Source: Demequina zhanjiangensis (GTDB taxonomy: Bacteria; Actinomycetota; Actinomycetes; Actinomycetales; Demequinaceae). From it: a stretch of 64,000 nt of DNA. Of the stretch, positions 52,741-62,825 are shown piece by piece. The translations under genes and the position numbers were made by a program. The DNA lies in the NCBI RefSeq assembly GCF_030418315.1, contig NZ_JAUHPV010000001.1, positions 124,001-188,000 of the forward strand. The letters run 5' to 3'. The notes under the pieces are model-generated. The model worked only from the letters and a program-made list of their open reading frames with translations, made no database searches and was not told the DNA's origin. How positions within the stretch are numbered: position 1 is the first letter of the stretch; each line of letters starts with the position of its first letter.

Positions 52741-53184
52741 GTGCGTACGTATTCTCCCAAGGCGGGTGACGTCACCAAGGACTGGTACGTCATCGACGCG
52801 ACGGACGTGGTTCTCGGTCGTCTTGCCTCGCAGGCTGCTCAGCTGCTTCGCGGCAAGCACAAGGCGACCTTTGCCCCCCACGTCGACTCCGGCGACTTCG
52901 TGATCATCATCAACGCGGAGAAGATTGCCCTCACCGGCAACAAGCTCACGGACAAGATGGTCTACCGCCACTCGGGCTACCCGGGCGGTCTGAAGACCAA
53001 GGCGATCGGCGAGCTGCTCGAGCAGCAGCCCGAGCGCGTGATCGAGAACGCCGTCAAGGGCATGCTGCCCCACAACAAGCTGGGCCGCGCTCAGATCTCC
53101 AAGCTGAAGGTCTACGCCGGTGCCGAGCACCCGCACGCCGCGCAGCAGCCCAAGCCGTTCACCATCGCGCAGGTCGCGCAGTAG
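52741..53184 (+). CDS. rplM: Ribosomal protein L13
   Basis: 50S protein; 147 residues. [40 protein letters not shown] and [20 protein letters not shown] are diagnostic. GTG start; the ribosome binding site (AAGTTAAGG) is modest. Paired with rpsI as usual. Confidence 0.98.
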   Translation: MRTYSPKAGDVTKDWYVIDATDVVLGRLASQAAQLLRGKHKATFAPHVDSGDFVIIINAEKIALTGNKLTDKMVYRHSGYPGGLKTKAIGELLEQQPERVIENAVKGMLPHNKLGRAQISKLKVYAGAEHPHAAQQPKPFTIAQVAQ

Positions 53185-53204
53185 TCCTGAAGGAACGAAG
53201 AATC

Positions 53205-53684
53205 ATGGCAGATGTGACGACCGACGTCGACAACGAGACCCCCACCGAGTACACGACCGAGTCCGCTCCTGAGCGTGGCAAGGGCACCTCGGAGATCGCC
53301 CCCGGCGCCGGCCTCGGCCGCCGCAAGGAGGCTGTCGCCCGCGTGCGCCTGGTCCCCGGTACTGGCAAGTGGCTGATCAACGGCCGCGAGCTCGAGAACT
53401 ACTTCCCGAACAAGGTGCACCAGCAGCTCGTCAACGAGCCGTTCGCGCTCCTCGACATCGAGGGCAAGTTCGACGTGCACGCTCGCCTCGTCGGTGGTGG
53501 CCCCTCCGGTCAGGCCGGTGCGCTCCGCCTCGGTGTGGCCCGCGCGCTCAACGAGATCGACTCCGAGACGAACCGCCCGGCGCTCAAGAAGGCTGGCTTC
53601 CTGACCCGCGACGCTCGCGTCGTGGAGCGCAAGAAGGCTGGTCTCAAGAAGGCCCGCCGCGCGCCCCAGTACTCGAAGCGCTAA
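53205..53684 (+). CDS. rpsI: Ribosomal protein S9
   Basis: 30S protein whose C-terminal tail reaches the P-site tRNA; 159 residues. An acidic 35-residue N-terminal extension precedes [19 protein letters not shown]; the end is [12 protein letters not shown] with the terminal Lys-Arg. Ribosome binding site AAGGAACG. 17 bp before glmM, so read-through is likely. Confidence 0.98.
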   Translation: MADVTTDVDNETPTEYTTESAPERGKGTSEIAPGAGLGRRKEAVARVRLVPGTGKWLINGRELENYFPNKVHQQLVNEPFALLDIEGKFDVHARLVGGGPSGQAGALRLGVARALNEIDSETNRPALKKAGFLTRDARVVERKKAGLKKARRAPQYSKR

Positions 53685-53701
53685 GCAGCAGAGCACCGCG
53701 C

Positions 53702-55063
53702 ATGGCGCGACTCTTCGGCACGGACGGTGTCCGGGGCCTTGCCAACCGCGACCTCACGGCGGAGCTGGCGGTCGACCTTGCGGTCGCCGCGGCCCACGTG
53801 CTGGCCGAGCGGGGCGAGTTCTCCGGCCACCGTCCGCGTGCCGTGATCGGCCGCGACCCTCGCGTCTCAGGTGAGTTCCTGAGCGCGGCGGTCGCGGCCG
53901 GTCTTGCTTCTGCAGGGGTGGACGTCCTGTCGGTGGACGTCCTTCCGACCCCTGCGGTCGCCTACCTCACCGCCTCCACTGAGGCGGATCTGGGCGTCGT
54001 GGTGTCCGCCTCCCACAACGCCATGCCGGACAACGGCATCAAGTTCTTCGCCCGCGGCGGCCACAAGCTCGACGATGCGGTCGAGGAGGCAATCGAGGCG
54101 CAGCTCGGCGAGGACTGGGAGCGGCCCACCGGTGCGTCCGTCGGCCGCCTGGTGCGCGCCGAGAACCTCGCCTGCGAGTACATCGACCACGTCGTCGGAG
54201 CGGTCCGCGAGTTCACCGGCAAGGAGTCGCCGCTCTCCGGCGTGCGGCTCGTCGTGGATGCCGCGCATGGCGCAGCGAGCGTCGTCGGCCCCGAGGCCCT
54301 CCAGAAGGCCGGCGCCGATGTCATCGTCATCAACGCCGACCCGGACGGCCTCAACATCAACGAGGGGGTTGGCTCCACGCATCTCGATCCCCTCAAGCTC
54401 GCCGTGCTCGAGCACGGCGCCGACATGGGTGTCGCCTTCGACGGTGATGCCGACCGGTGCCTGGCCGTGGACCACACGGGCGCGGTGGTGGACGGCGACC
54501 GCATCATGGGACTGCTCGCGATCGCCATGCAGAGCGCCGGCGTCCTGTACCGGGACACGCTCGTCGCCACCGTGATGAGCAACCTCGGACTGCACCACGC
54601 GATGCGTGCCGCGGGCATCGAGATCGTCGAGACCGCTGTCGGCGACCGCTACGTGCTCGAGGCCATGCGCGAGAACGGCTACGTCCTCGGCGGCGAGCAG
54701 TCGGGCCACGTGATCCTCTCCAAGTACGCGACGACGGGTGACGGCGTGCTGACCGCTCTCATGCTCGGCTCGCTCGTCGCGTCCGGCGGCTCGCTGCACG
54801 ACCAGTGCGCCTCCATCGCCACCCTGCCGCAGGTGCTCGTCAACGTCGGCGGCGTGGACCGCAGCCGGGTGCACACCGACTCGGCGCTCGCCGACGCGGT
54901 CGCAGCCGCCCGCACCGAGTTGGGCGACTCCGGCCGTGTGCTCCTGCGCCCGTCGGGGACGGAGCCGCTCGTGCGAGTGATGGTCGAGGCCTCGACCGAG
55001 GACGACGCCCACCGGTACGCGGACTCGCTCGCCGGCGTCGTCAAGGAACGTCTGGCGCTCTGA
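53702..55063 (+). CDS. glmM: Phosphoglucosamine mutase
   Basis: Interconverts glucosamine-6-phosphate and glucosamine-1-phosphate on the route to UDP-GlcNAc. 453 residues. [14 protein letters not shown] start, phosphoserine loop [12 protein letters not shown] (Ser104), metal-binding DGDADR (from Asp247), sugar-binding GGEQSGHVI and phosphate-binding [14 protein letters not shown]. Usual position after rpsI. The glmS gene, earlier in the pathway, is 2.8 kb downstream. The 118-bp gap that follows has only a small hairpin (TTCCGC / GCGGAA, 55113-55129). Confidence 0.97.
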   Translation: MARLFGTDGVRGLANRDLTAELAVDLAVAAAHVLAERGEFSGHRPRAVIGRDPRVSGEFLSAAVAAGLASAGVDVLSVDVLPTPAVAYLTASTEADLGVVVSASHNAMPDNGIKFFARGGHKLDDAVEEAIEAQLGEDWERPTGASVGRLVRAENLACEYIDHVVGAVREFTGKESPLSGVRLVVDAAHGAASVVGPEALQKAGADVIVINADPDGLNINEGVGSTHLDPLKLAVLEHGADMGVAFDGDADRCLAVDHTGAVVDGDRIMGLLAIAMQSAGVLYRDTLVATVMSNLGLHHAMRAAGIEIVETAVGDRYVLEAMRENGYVLGGEQSGHVILSKYATTGDGVLTALMLGSLVASGGSLHDQCASIATLPQVLVNVGGVDRSRVHTDSALADAVAAARTELGDSGRVLLRPSGTEPLVRVMVEASTEDDAHRYADSLAGVVKERLAL

Positions 55064-55181
55064 CAGGCACGGCGCCCTGGCTGGTGCGTGCGCCCGACCT
55101 CCGCGGTCATCCTTCCGCCCTACGCGGAATCGGGGCAGCCCCCCATACCGTGGGTGCCGCGCGGCTGGAAGACTGGGCCGG

Positions 55182-55943
55182 GTGAACGACACCCTGGACT
55201 GGATCCTGCATCTGAGCAGCCGCCTCAACGAGTGGATCCTGCACTTCGCGGAATCCCTGTGGATCTATCCGCTGACGTTCCTGATGTCGCTGATCGACGG
55301 CTTCTTCCCTGTGGTGCCCTCGGAGTCGATCGTGATCGCCACATCGACCGCCTCGGTGCAGACAGGGACCCCGATCCTGATCTTCATCTTCCTCGTCGCC
55401 GCGACCGGCGCGTGGTGCGGGGATCAGGTCGCCTACTGGATCGGGTCGCGCTTCGACGTGCGCCGCTGGGGGATCTTCACACGCGACAAGGCGCGTCATT
55501 CGCTCGACTGGGCGGAGCACCAGCTCGAGCGGCGAGGCACGAGCTTCATCATCGCGGCTCGCTTCATCCCGATGGGGCGCGTGGCGGTGAACCTCATGGC
55601 GGGCGCGCTGCGCTTCCCGCGCAAGCGCTTCATGGGCGTGGACGCCGTCGCTGTGACGATCTGGGCCGTCTGGGGCATCCTGCTGGGCACCGTGGCCGGT
55701 TCGATCTTCGACGAGGACAACCTGTTCGTGTCGGTGGTCGTGGGCATCGTGATGGGTACTGTGCTCGGGTTCTTCGTGGACAAGATCCTGTCCCTCTTCG
55801 GGCTCACGAAGCCCGAGCTGCCCGATCTCGCCGGCGACATCGAGCAGCGGCTCGAGACCGGTGAGCTCGAGGTGAGGCCGACCCTCAAGGAGCGCCGTGC
55901 CGAGCGCCACGGCGCGCATCCTCGCGAGGACGACGACCAGTGA
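55182..55943 (+). CDS. DedA family membrane protein
   Basis: 253 residues with about four to five hydrophobic segments. The DedA/VTT signature is seen as FPVVPSESIVIATS and, after the charged loop, AARFIPMGRVAVNLMAGALR. Bacterial DedA proteins act in membrane-lipid flipping and proton-dependent homeostasis; the substrate here is unknown. The C-terminal 50 residues are charged and cytoplasmic. The GTG at 55182 lies 7 nt after AAGACT, close to the leaderless pattern. Overlaps the methyltransferase gene by 4 bp (GTGA). Confidence 0.88.
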   Translation: MNDTLDWILHLSSRLNEWILHFAESLWIYPLTFLMSLIDGFFPVVPSESIVIATSTASVQTGTPILIFIFLVAATGAWCGDQVAYWIGSRFDVRRWGIFTRDKARHSLDWAEHQLERRGTSFIIAARFIPMGRVAVNLMAGALRFPRKRFMGVDAVAVTIWAVWGILLGTVAGSIFDEDNLFVSVVVGIVMGTVLGFFVDKILSLFGLTKPELPDLAGDIEQRLETGELEVRPTLKERRAERHGAHPREDDDQ

Positions 55944-56848
55944 GCGACCCGTCCGCCGTCGAGGGCGTCGACGGCGTGGACGTCGGCTGGGAGGACGCCA
56001 AGGCGGCCAACCTCGCGAACTGGGAGGAGCGGGTGCCTCTCCACGTCGAGGGGTACGGCCTCAACTCCTTCCGTGACGATCCCGCGCATCTGTCGTCGGT
56101 GGTGCGCACGGACCTGGAGATGCTGACGCCCCACCTGCCCGAGGGATCGTTGGAGGGGCTGGACCTGTGCCACCTCCAGTGCCACATCGGCACCGACACG
56201 GTGTCGCTTGCGCGGGCCGGCGCGGCCCGCGTGGTGGGGGTGGACTTCTCCCCGTCGGCCCTGACGGCGGCAGCAGGCCTCGCTGACGAGCTCGGCGTGC
56301 ATGCGGACTGGGTCCAGGGGGACGTGCTCGAGGCGCGGGCGCTCGTCGACGCGGCGCTCGGTGAGGACACGTTGTTCGACGTGGTCTACACGAGCATCGG
56401 CACCATCACCTGGCTCGCGGACCTGCACGCCTGGGCTCGCCAGATCGAGGCACTGCTCAAGCCAGGCGGGGTGTTCTACATCCGGGACAGCCATCCGATG
56501 ATGTTCACCCTGGACGAGCGTCGAGACGACCTGACGATGGCGTTCAGGTACTTCGGCGACGGCCGGCCCATGCAGTGGGACGATGCGTCCACATACGTGG
56601 GAGACGGCACGATCGCGGCGACGCGCACCTACGACTACCCGCACGCGTTGTCCGAGGTCGTCACGGTCCTCCTGGAGGCGGGGCTCACGCTTGAGGCGAT
56701 GCACGAGGGCCGCACGCTGCCGTGGCACTTCGCGCCTCGCATGGTGGAGGTGGGGGACGGCGAGTTCGCCTTCCCGGGAGACGAGGCAGAGCGGGTGCCG
56801 TGCACGTTCACGCTGGTGGCCCGGAAGCCCGAGTCGCCGCTCGACTAG
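55940..56848 (+). CDS. Class I SAM-dependent methyltransferase
   Basis: 302 residues. SAM-binding motif I is the variant [19 protein letters not shown] (about 74-92) where most enzymes have a Gly-rich loop, followed by acidic [23 protein letters not shown] and [16 protein letters not shown]. This CHLQCHxG-type subgroup is widespread, and its substrates are not known. Translationally coupled to the DedA gene. Its TAG stop is shared, as CTAG, with the convergent coaA stop. Confidence 0.88.
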   Translation: MSDPSAVEGVDGVDVGWEDAKAANLANWEERVPLHVEGYGLNSFRDDPAHLSSVVRTDLEMLTPHLPEGSLEGLDLCHLQCHIGTDTVSLARAGAARVVGVDFSPSALTAAAGLADELGVHADWVQGDVLEARALVDAALGEDTLFDVVYTSIGTITWLADLHAWARQIEALLKPGGVFYIRDSHPMMFTLDERRDDLTMAFRYFGDGRPMQWDDASTYVGDGTIAATRTYDYPHALSEVVTVLLEAGLTLEAMHEGRTLPWHFAPRMVEVGDGEFAFPGDEAERVPCTFTLVARKPESPLD

Positions 56849-57816
56849 ATCTTGCGGAGCCTGACCGACTGGATGCTGTGGTCCGGGCCCTTGTCCAGGA
56901 TGATCGTCGCCCGCGCCCGGGTGGGGGCGATGTTGCGGGCGAGGTTAGGCGCGTTGATGGTGTCCCAGATGTACGACGCGCGCTCCACGGCCTCGTCATC
57001 GGTGAGGTTCGCGTAGTTGCGGAAGTACGAGTCGGGCCGCGAGAAGGCGGTGCCGCGCAGGGTCAGGAACCTGTCCACGTACCAACGGCGCACGTCGTCC
57101 GGCTTGGCATCCACATAGATCGAGGCGTCGAAGTAGTCGGACAAGGCGAAGGCAGGGCTGCCTGGCTCGCGAAGCACCGGCGGAGCGAGGACGTTGAGGC
57201 CCTCGACGATGAGGACGTCAGGCTTGCGAACCACGACCCGCTCGTCGGGCACGATGTCGTAGGTCACGTGCGAGTAGACCGGTGCGGTGACCTCGGGAAG
57301 GCCCGACTTCACGTCGGCCACGAAGCGTCGCAGCGCCCGCCTGTCGTAGGACTCGGGGAATCCCTTGCGGGACATCAGGCCGCGCTTCTCGAGCTCGGCG
57401 TTGGGCAGCAGGAAGCCGTCGGTGGTGACGAGCTCCACGTGCGGCGAGTCGGGCCAGCGCGCCATGAGCTCGCGCAGCACGCGCGCGGTCGTGGACTTGC
57501 CGACGGCCACCGATCCGGCGACGCCGATCACGAAGGGCGTCCGGCCGGCGCGCTCGCCCAGGAACTCGCTCGTCGCGCGGTGAAGGCCGCCCGTCGCCTG
57601 CGAGTACAGGTCGAGCAGGCGCGACAGCGGTCGGTAGACGGTGTCGACCTCTTCCAGGGAGATCGGGTCGGCCACACCGCGGACTCGGCGGATGTCGTCC
57701 TCGGTCAGCGGCAGCGGTGTCGCGTCGGCGAGGGCCGCCCACTCCTCGCGTGTCAGGGTGACGAACGGGGTGCGAAGGGACGCGTCGATCGGGGCCACGG
57801 CACCATTCTGGCGCAT
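56845..57816 (-). CDS. coaA: Type I pantothenate kinase
   Basis: First step of coenzyme A synthesis: phosphorylates pantothenate. 323 residues. P-loop [15 protein letters not shown] (98-112), [54 protein letters not shown]-like [10 protein letters not shown] and the C-terminal [12 protein letters not shown]. The ATG at 57816 is used; a GTG six codons in (57798) lies 6 nt after CAGAAT and could be a leaderless start giving 317 residues. Divergent from glmS. Confidence 0.96.
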   Translation of the reverse strand: MRQNGAVAPIDASLRTPFVTLTREEWAALADATPLPLTEDDIRRVRGVADPISLEEVDTVYRPLSRLLDLYSQATGGLHRATSEFLGERAGRTPFVIGVAGSVAVGKSTTARVLRELMARWPDSPHVELVTTDGFLLPNAELEKRGLMSRKGFPESYDRRALRRFVADVKSGLPEVTAPVYSHVTYDIVPDERVVVRKPDVLIVEGLNVLAPPVLREPGSPAFALSDYFDASIYVDAKPDDVRRWYVDRFLTLRGTAFSRPDSYFRNYANLTDDEAVERASYIWDTINAPNLARNIAPTRARATIILDKGPDHSIQSVRLRKI

Positions 57817-57852
57817 GCTGTGGAGCCTGCGGGCACTGCCCCGGGTGCCGCC

Positions 57853-57858
57853 TAGACT
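57853..57858 (+). promoter_or_regulatory. -10 box of glmS (leaderless)
   Basis: TAGACT followed by 6 nt and the glmS ATG. No ribosome binding site is present, supporting a leaderless message. Confidence 0.55.
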
Positions 57859-57864
57859 GACGGC

Positions 57865-59730
57865 ATGTGCGGAATCGTGGGTTATGTCGGATCCGGCGCG
57901 CCGAGTGCGCGCCCTGAGGGCGTCGTCATGGCGGGCCTGGCCCGTCTCGAGTACCGCGGGTACGACTCCGCAGGCCTGGCCATCGTCACCGACGATACGA
58001 CGCACGTGGACATGGCGAAGAAGGCCGGCAAGCTCGTCAACCTGGGCAAGGAGCTCGCCGAGCATCCGCTGCGCTCCGGCACGGCCGCGATCGGCCACAC
58101 CCGGTGGGCGACGCACGGTGCGCCCACGGACGTCAACGCCCACCCGCATCTGGCCGCTGACGGCAGGATCGCGATCATCCACAACGGCATCATCGAGAAC
58201 TACAGCCCGCTGCGCGCCGAGCTGCGTGCCGAGGGCGTGCAGTTCCTGTCCGAGACCGACACCGAGGTCGTCGGCCACCTGCTCGCGCGTGAGGTGCTCG
58301 CCGGCCACGACCTGGTCCACGCCATGAGGCTCGTCGCCGCGCGCCTGGAGGGTGCGTTCACGCTGCTGGCCGTCGACTCCCACGAGCCACGCGTCGTGGT
58401 GGGCGCGCGCCGCAACTCGCCGCTCGTCGTCGGGCTGGGCGAGGGCGAGAACTTCCTCGGCTCCGACGTGGTCGCGTTCATCGAGCACACCCGCACGGCG
58501 CTCGAGCTCGGTCAGGACGAGGTCGTCGTCATCACGCCCGAGGGCGTAGAGGTCACCGACTACGCCGGCAACCCGATCGAGCGTGAGCCGTACAGGATCG
58601 ACTGGGACTCGGAGGCGGCGCAGAAGGGCGGCTTCTCCACGTTCATGGACAAGGAGATCCACGACCAGCCGACGGCGGTCGCGGACACCCTGCGAGGCCG
58701 CATCGACGAGCACGGCAAGCTCAAGCTCGACGAGGGCGTCGTCGCGGACCAGGTGCTGAACTCGATCGACAAGATCATCGTGATCGCGTGCGGCACCGCG
58801 GCGTACGCGGGCATGGTCGCGCGCTACGCGATCGAGCACTGGACCCGCATCCCCGTCGAGGTGGAGTTGGCTCACGAGTTCCGCTACCGCGATCCCGTGG
58901 TCAACGTGCGCACGCTCGTGGTCGCCATGAGCCAATCGGGCGAGACGATGGACACGATCATGGCGCTGCGTCACGCGCAGCAGCAGGGGGCGCCCGTGAT
59001 CTCGATCGTGAACGCGCAGGGCTCCACGATCGCCCGCGAGTCCGACGCGGTCCTGTACACGCGCGCCGGGCCGGAGATCGCCGTCGCCTCCACCAAGGCG
59101 TTCCTGGCGCAGATCACGGCCGCCTATCTGCTCGGCATCTATCTGGCGGAGCTGCGCGGCAACAAGTTCCCCGACGAGATCCGCACGCTGCTGTCGCAGC
59201 TGGATGAGATGCCGGCGAAGCTTCAGCGGGTGCTCGACACGGCGGAGCCGGTCCGCGAGCTCGCACGCTCGCTCGTGAACGACCGCAGCGTCCTGTTCCT
59301 CGGCCGTCACGTGGGCTACCCCGTGGCGCTCGAGGGCGCGCTCAAGCTCAAGGAGATCGCGTACATCCACGCGGAGGGCTTCGCGGCGGGAGAGCTCAAG
59401 CACGGTCCGATCGCGCTGATCGATGAGGGCCAGCCGGTCTTCATCATCCTGCCGAGCCCGAAGGGGCGCGAGTCGCTCCACAGCAAGGTGATCTCCAACG
59501 TGCAGGAGGTCCGCGCCCGCGGCGCCCGCACCTTCGTGATCGCGGAGGAGGGCGACACCGAGGCAGCCGAGCACGCCGAGCAGGTCTTCTACGTGCCGGC
59601 CTCTCCCGTGCTGATGAGCCCGCTGCTCACCGTGGTGCCGCTGCAGATCTTCGCGCACGAGCTCGCGTCCGCGAAGGGCTATGACGTGGACCAGCCGCGC
59701 AACCTCGCGAAGTCCGTCACGGTGGAGTGA
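57865..59730 (+). CDS. glmS: Glutamine--fructose-6-phosphate aminotransferase (isomerising)
   Basis: Makes glucosamine-6-phosphate from fructose-6-phosphate and glutamine. 621 residues. The N-terminal glutaminase has Cys2 (MCGIVGYVG), [19 protein letters not shown] and HNGIIEN. The C-terminal double SIS domain shows [39 protein letters not shown] and the terminal NLAKSVTVE. The first SIS motif reads CGTAAYAG rather than the commoner CGTSYHAG, a modest change. Overlaps acpS start region. Confidence 0.97.
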   Translation: MCGIVGYVGSGAPSARPEGVVMAGLARLEYRGYDSAGLAIVTDDTTHVDMAKKAGKLVNLGKELAEHPLRSGTAAIGHTRWATHGAPTDVNAHPHLAADGRIAIIHNGIIENYSPLRAELRAEGVQFLSETDTEVVGHLLAREVLAGHDLVHAMRLVAARLEGAFTLLAVDSHEPRVVVGARRNSPLVVGLGEGENFLGSDVVAFIEHTRTALELGQDEVVVITPEGVEVTDYAGNPIEREPYRIDWDSEAAQKGGFSTFMDKEIHDQPTAVADTLRGRIDEHGKLKLDEGVVADQVLNSIDKIIVIACGTAAYAGMVARYAIEHWTRIPVEVELAHEFRYRDPVVNVRTLVVAMSQSGETMDTIMALRHAQQQGAPVISIVNAQGSTIARESDAVLYTRAGPEIAVASTKAFLAQITAAYLLGIYLAELRGNKFPDEIRTLLSQLDEMPAKLQRVLDTAEPVRELARSLVNDRSVLFLGRHVGYPVALEGALKLKEIAYIHAEGFAAGELKHGPIALIDEGQPVFIILPSPKGRESLHSKVISNVQEVRARGARTFVIAEEGDTEAAEHAEQVFYVPASPVLMSPLLTVVPLQIFAHELASAKGYDVDQPRNLAKSVTVE

Positions 59731-59732
59731 CC

Positions 59733-60086
59733 GTGGCAGTGGTGGGCGTCGGGATCGACGTGGTCGCCATCGAGCGGTTCGAGGACGCGCTCGAGCGGTC
59801 ACCCGGATTCCTCGAGAGGGTGTTCACCCCTGCCGAGCGCGGGCTGGGCCACCACTCTCTCGCCGCGCGGTGGGCGGCCAAGGAGGCGCTCGCGAAGGCG
59901 CTGGGCGCGCCCGCGGGCCTGTCGTGGCAGGACTGCGAGATCGCTCGCGAGGATGGGCAGCGACCGCAGTTCGCGCTGACGGGCACGGTGGCGGCACGCG
60001 CCGCCGAGCTCGGCATCGCCACGCTCCACCTGTCGCTCACGCACGACGCGGGCATCGCCTCCGCCGTCGTCGTCGCGGAGAGCTGA
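59733..60086 (+). CDS. acpS: Holo-[acyl-carrier-protein] synthase
   Basis: Transfers 4'-phosphopantetheine from CoA to acyl carrier protein. 117 residues. [15 protein letters not shown] has the Mg-binding Asp, FTPAERGLG and [14 protein letters not shown] with the Glu-Ala motif. The GTG at 59733 has GGAG 5 nt upstream, within the glmS stop region; a GTG at 59727, overlapping the glmS stop by 4 bp, lacks a site. Confidence 0.94.
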   Translation: MAVVGVGIDVVAIERFEDALERSPGFLERVFTPAERGLGHHSLAARWAAKEALAKALGAPAGLSWQDCEIAREDGQRPQFALTGTVAARAAELGIATLHLSLTHDAGIASAVVVAES

Positions 60087-60130
60087 CCGGAACCCGCCTC
60101 GCAGACAGCATCTCAAGGAAGACTGGACCC

Positions 60131-61240
60131 ATGAGCATCGCCATCACGATCGACCACGGCGCGATCGCCGACAACATCAGGGCGCTGCGCGCGCGTGCGG
60201 CGGGTGCCCAGGTGATGGGTGTGGTGAAGGCCGACGCGTACGGTCACGGGTTGATCGAGGCGGGACGCGCGGCGCGTGAAGGCGGCGCGGCGTGGCTGGG
60301 CACTGCGCAGCCGACCGAGGCTCTCGCGTTGCGCGAAGCGGGCGACGAGGGGCGCATCCTCACGTGGCTCTACGGCCCTGACGGGCCGTTCGACCGGCTG
60401 ATCCCGGCGGGCATCGACCTCTCGGTCGGGTCGCTCAAGGTGCTCGAGGCGATCGCTGCGGCCGCGCGCGCCACGGGCGAGGCGCCCCGGCTGCACGTCT
60501 TCGTCGACACAGGCCTGGGGCGCGAGGGATGCCCGATCGATCTGCTGCCCGCGCTGCTGGACCGCGCGAAGGAGCTGCAGGATGCCGGGACGGTCAGCGT
60601 GGTCGGCATGTGGTCGCATCTCGCGTGGGCGGACAGACCCGGCCATCCGACGATCGACAGGCAGGCCGCTGTGTTCGCGACGGCGCTCGACATGGCCGCG
60701 GAGCGGGCGCTCACGCTCGAGGTGCGGCACCTGGCGAACTCCGCGGCGACGCTCACCCGCCCCGACCTGCACTTCGACCTGGTTCGGCCCGGCATCGCGA
60801 TGTACGGATGCCCTCCCGTGGAGGACCCCGACGGCGCGCTGTGGGGCCTGAGGCCTGCCATGGCGGTGACGACCCGGCTCGCGCTCGTGAAGCCGGTGCA
60901 CGCCGGGCAGGGCGTGAGCTACGGGCACGAGTACACGACGGACAGGGAGACGGTCCTCGGTCTCGTCCCCGTCGGGTACGCCGACGGGGTGTTCCGCTCG
61001 TGCGGCGGAGGGCGCGCAGAGGTGGCGGTGCGTGGTTCCCGCTATCCGATCGCGGGTCGCGTATGCATGGACCAGTTCGTCATCGATCTGGGCCCCGACA
61101 CGGAGGCGACCGAGGGCGACGAGGTCATCCTGTTCGGCCCGGACGGGCCCACTGCCCAGGAATGGGCGGCCGCTGCGGGGACCATCGACTACGAGATCCT
61201 GTGCCGCTTCGGCGGCCTTCGACCGAAGGGTGAGGCATGA
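60131..61240 (+). CDS. alr: Alanine racemase
   Basis: PLP enzyme supplying D-alanine for peptidoglycan. 369 residues. PLP-binding Lys33 in MGVVKADAYGHG, the opposite-face catalytic Tyr in GVSYGHEYTT, and substrate-site GRVCMDQFVIDLG. Ribosome binding site AAGGAAG. Overlaps tsaE by 4 bp (ATGA), the common actinobacterial alr-tsaE-tsaB-rimI-tsaD order. Confidence 0.96.
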   Translation: MSIAITIDHGAIADNIRALRARAAGAQVMGVVKADAYGHGLIEAGRAAREGGAAWLGTAQPTEALALREAGDEGRILTWLYGPDGPFDRLIPAGIDLSVGSLKVLEAIAAAARATGEAPRLHVFVDTGLGREGCPIDLLPALLDRAKELQDAGTVSVVGMWSHLAWADRPGHPTIDRQAAVFATALDMAAERALTLEVRHLANSAATLTRPDLHFDLVRPGIAMYGCPPVEDPDGALWGLRPAMAVTTRLALVKPVHAGQGVSYGHEYTTDRETVLGLVPVGYADGVFRSCGGGRAEVAVRGSRYPIAGRVCMDQFVIDLGPDTEATEGDEVILFGPDGPTAQEWAAAAGTIDYEILCRFGGLRPKGEA

Positions 61241-61728
61241 CGACGTACGACGCCCCTGACGCCGACGCGATGAAGGCGCTCGGCCGCGACGTGGTGGGCC
61301 CCCTGCTGGGTGCCGGCGACCTGGTGATCCTCACCGGCGACCTCGGCGCGGGCAAGACGACGTTCACGCAGGGACTCGGCGAGGCCCTCGGCGTGCGAGG
61401 CCCGGTCGCGAGCCCCACGTTCATCATCGCCCGGACGCACCCGTCAGAGGTCGGCGGGCCGTCCCTGGTTCACGTGGACGCGTACAGGCTCGGATCGCTC
61501 GCCGAGCTCGACGACCTGGACCTTGATGCAGCGCTCGAGGACTCGGTGACGGTGGTCGAGTGGGGCGAGGGCGCCGCAGAGCAGCTGTCCCAGGACCGCC
61601 TTCATGTGGTGATCCGTCGTGAGCGTGGCGGCGAGCTCGACATGAACGCGCCAGATGCCGGGGTCCGGCAGGTCGAGGTGTCCGGGCACGGTGCTCGGTG
61701 GCAGGGCTCCTTCGGCGCCGACGCCTAG
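61237..61728 (+). CDS. tsaE: tRNA t6A synthesis ATPase TsaE
   Basis: ATPase that resets the TsaBD complex in threonylcarbamoyl-adenosine (t6A37) formation. 163 residues. Walker A TGDLGAGKTTFTQGL (33-47), SPTFIIARTH, VHVDAYRL and VVEWGEG are family motifs. Its stop codon TAG doubles as the first bases of the tsaB -10 box. Confidence 0.95.
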   Translation: MTTYDAPDADAMKALGRDVVGPLLGAGDLVILTGDLGAGKTTFTQGLGEALGVRGPVASPTFIIARTHPSEVGGPSLVHVDAYRLGSLAELDDLDLDAALEDSVTVVEWGEGAAEQLSQDRLHVVIRRERGGELDMNAPDAGVRQVEVSGHGARWQGSFGADA

Positions 61729-61731
61729 GCT
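61726..61731 (+). promoter_or_regulatory. -10 box of tsaB inside the tsaE stop (leaderless)
   Basis: TAGGCT, beginning with the tsaE stop codon, then 6 nt and the tsaB ATG. It fits the spacing of other leaderless starts in the window, although read-through from tsaE is also possible. Confidence 0.45.
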
Positions 61732-61737
61732 GAGAGC

Positions 61738-62352
61738 ATGATCCTCGCGCTCGACACGTCCGCCGCGGTCGCCGTCTCCGTCCTCGACGGTGATGACGTC
61801 CGGGCCTCCCGCACCGCTCACGCGCCCCGTGGCCACGCCGAGCTTCTCGCAGGCCTGATCCAGGAGGCGATGGAGGAGGCGGGCTGTGACCGTTCCGCGG
61901 TGGAGCGGATCGTCGTCGGCACGGGTCCGGCGCCGTTCACGGGACTGCGCGTCGGCCTGGTGACCGCGCGCACGCTCGGCTTCGCCTGGGGAGTGCCCGT
62001 GCATGGCACCTGCTCGCTCGACGCGGTCGGCGCCGCGCTCGCGGACGAGGGCGAGGTGACCGTCGTCTCGGATGCGCGCCGCAAGGAGCTGTACTGGGCC
62101 GCGTATCGCGATGGCGTGCGCGTGTCGGGGCCCGACGTCGCGTACCCGTCGGACGTGCCGATCGCCGGCGTCGTCGCCGGTCCCGGTGCGGCGCTGTACG
62201 CGGAGGCGCTGCCGGACGGCACGGTGGTCGACATCGATCCCGCGTGGCTGGCCCGGGTCGTCGCCCGTCGCCTCGAGGCGGGGGAGACCGATCTGCCCAC
62301 CGAGCCGATGTATCTGCGCCGCCCCGACGTGCACGGCGTCCCCGGAGCGTGA
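61738..62352 (+). CDS. tsaB: tRNA t6A synthesis protein TsaB
   Basis: Non-catalytic ASKHA-fold partner of TsaD. 204 residues. ILALDTSAAVAVSVLDG start, GTGPAPFTGLRVGLVTARTL and SDARRKELYWAAY are characteristic; it is shorter than TsaD and lacks the His-x3-His metal site, as expected. Overlaps rimI by 4 bp (GTGA). Confidence 0.94.
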   Translation: MILALDTSAAVAVSVLDGDDVRASRTAHAPRGHAELLAGLIQEAMEEAGCDRSAVERIVVGTGPAPFTGLRVGLVTARTLGFAWGVPVHGTCSLDAVGAALADEGEVTVVSDARRKELYWAAYRDGVRVSGPDVAYPSDVPIAGVVAGPGAALYAEALPDGTVVDIDPAWLARVVARRLEAGETDLPTEPMYLRRPDVHGVPGA

Positions 62353-62825
62353 CCGACGATCCTCGCGCGCCCCGGCTGCGCGATCTGCATGAGACCGACC
62401 TCGCCTGGATGGCCGAGGTCGAGCGAGAGCTGTTCGGGCCGTCGGCCTGGTCGGAGTCCCTGATCCGCGAGGACTTCCGGTACGGCGCGCGCCGCTACAG
62501 GGGAGTGTGGCTTGGCGAGGAGCGGGTGGCGTACGCCGTGTACGGCTTCGACGGCGACGCGTTCAGCCTGATGAACCTCGCGGTGGTCCCTGCGCATCGG
62601 CGCGAAGGGATCGCCCGGCTGGTCCTTGAGGACCTGCTGGACGAGGCGCGTTCGCTCGACGTCGCGGAGGTGTGGCTCGAGGTGGCCGTGGACAACCTGG
62701 GAGCGCTGGCGCTGTACCGGTCCTTCGGCTTCGAGGACGTGCGCATCCGCAAGCGCTACTACCAGCCCGAGGGCATCGACGCGCTCGTGATGCGCAGGCC
62801 CATGCGGCGGGCGGCGGGCTTCTAG
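62349..62825 (+). CDS. rimI: Ribosomal protein S18-alanine N-acetyltransferase family (RimI)
   Basis: GNAT acetyltransferase of 158 residues. Acetyl-CoA loop is VVPAHRREGIARLVLEDLL, followed by EVWLEVAVDNLGALALYRSFGFE. Position between tsaB and tsaD supports the RimI assignment; such proteins acetylate N-terminal Ala of S18 or other proteins. GTG start. Its TAG stop overlaps the convergent nitroreductase stop as CTAG. Confidence 0.9.
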   Translation: MTDDPRAPRLRDLHETDLAWMAEVERELFGPSAWSESLIREDFRYGARRYRGVWLGEERVAYAVYGFDGDAFSLMNLAVVPAHRREGIARLVLEDLLDEARSLDVAEVWLEVAVDNLGALALYRSFGFEDVRIRKRYYQPEGIDALVMRRPMRRAAGF

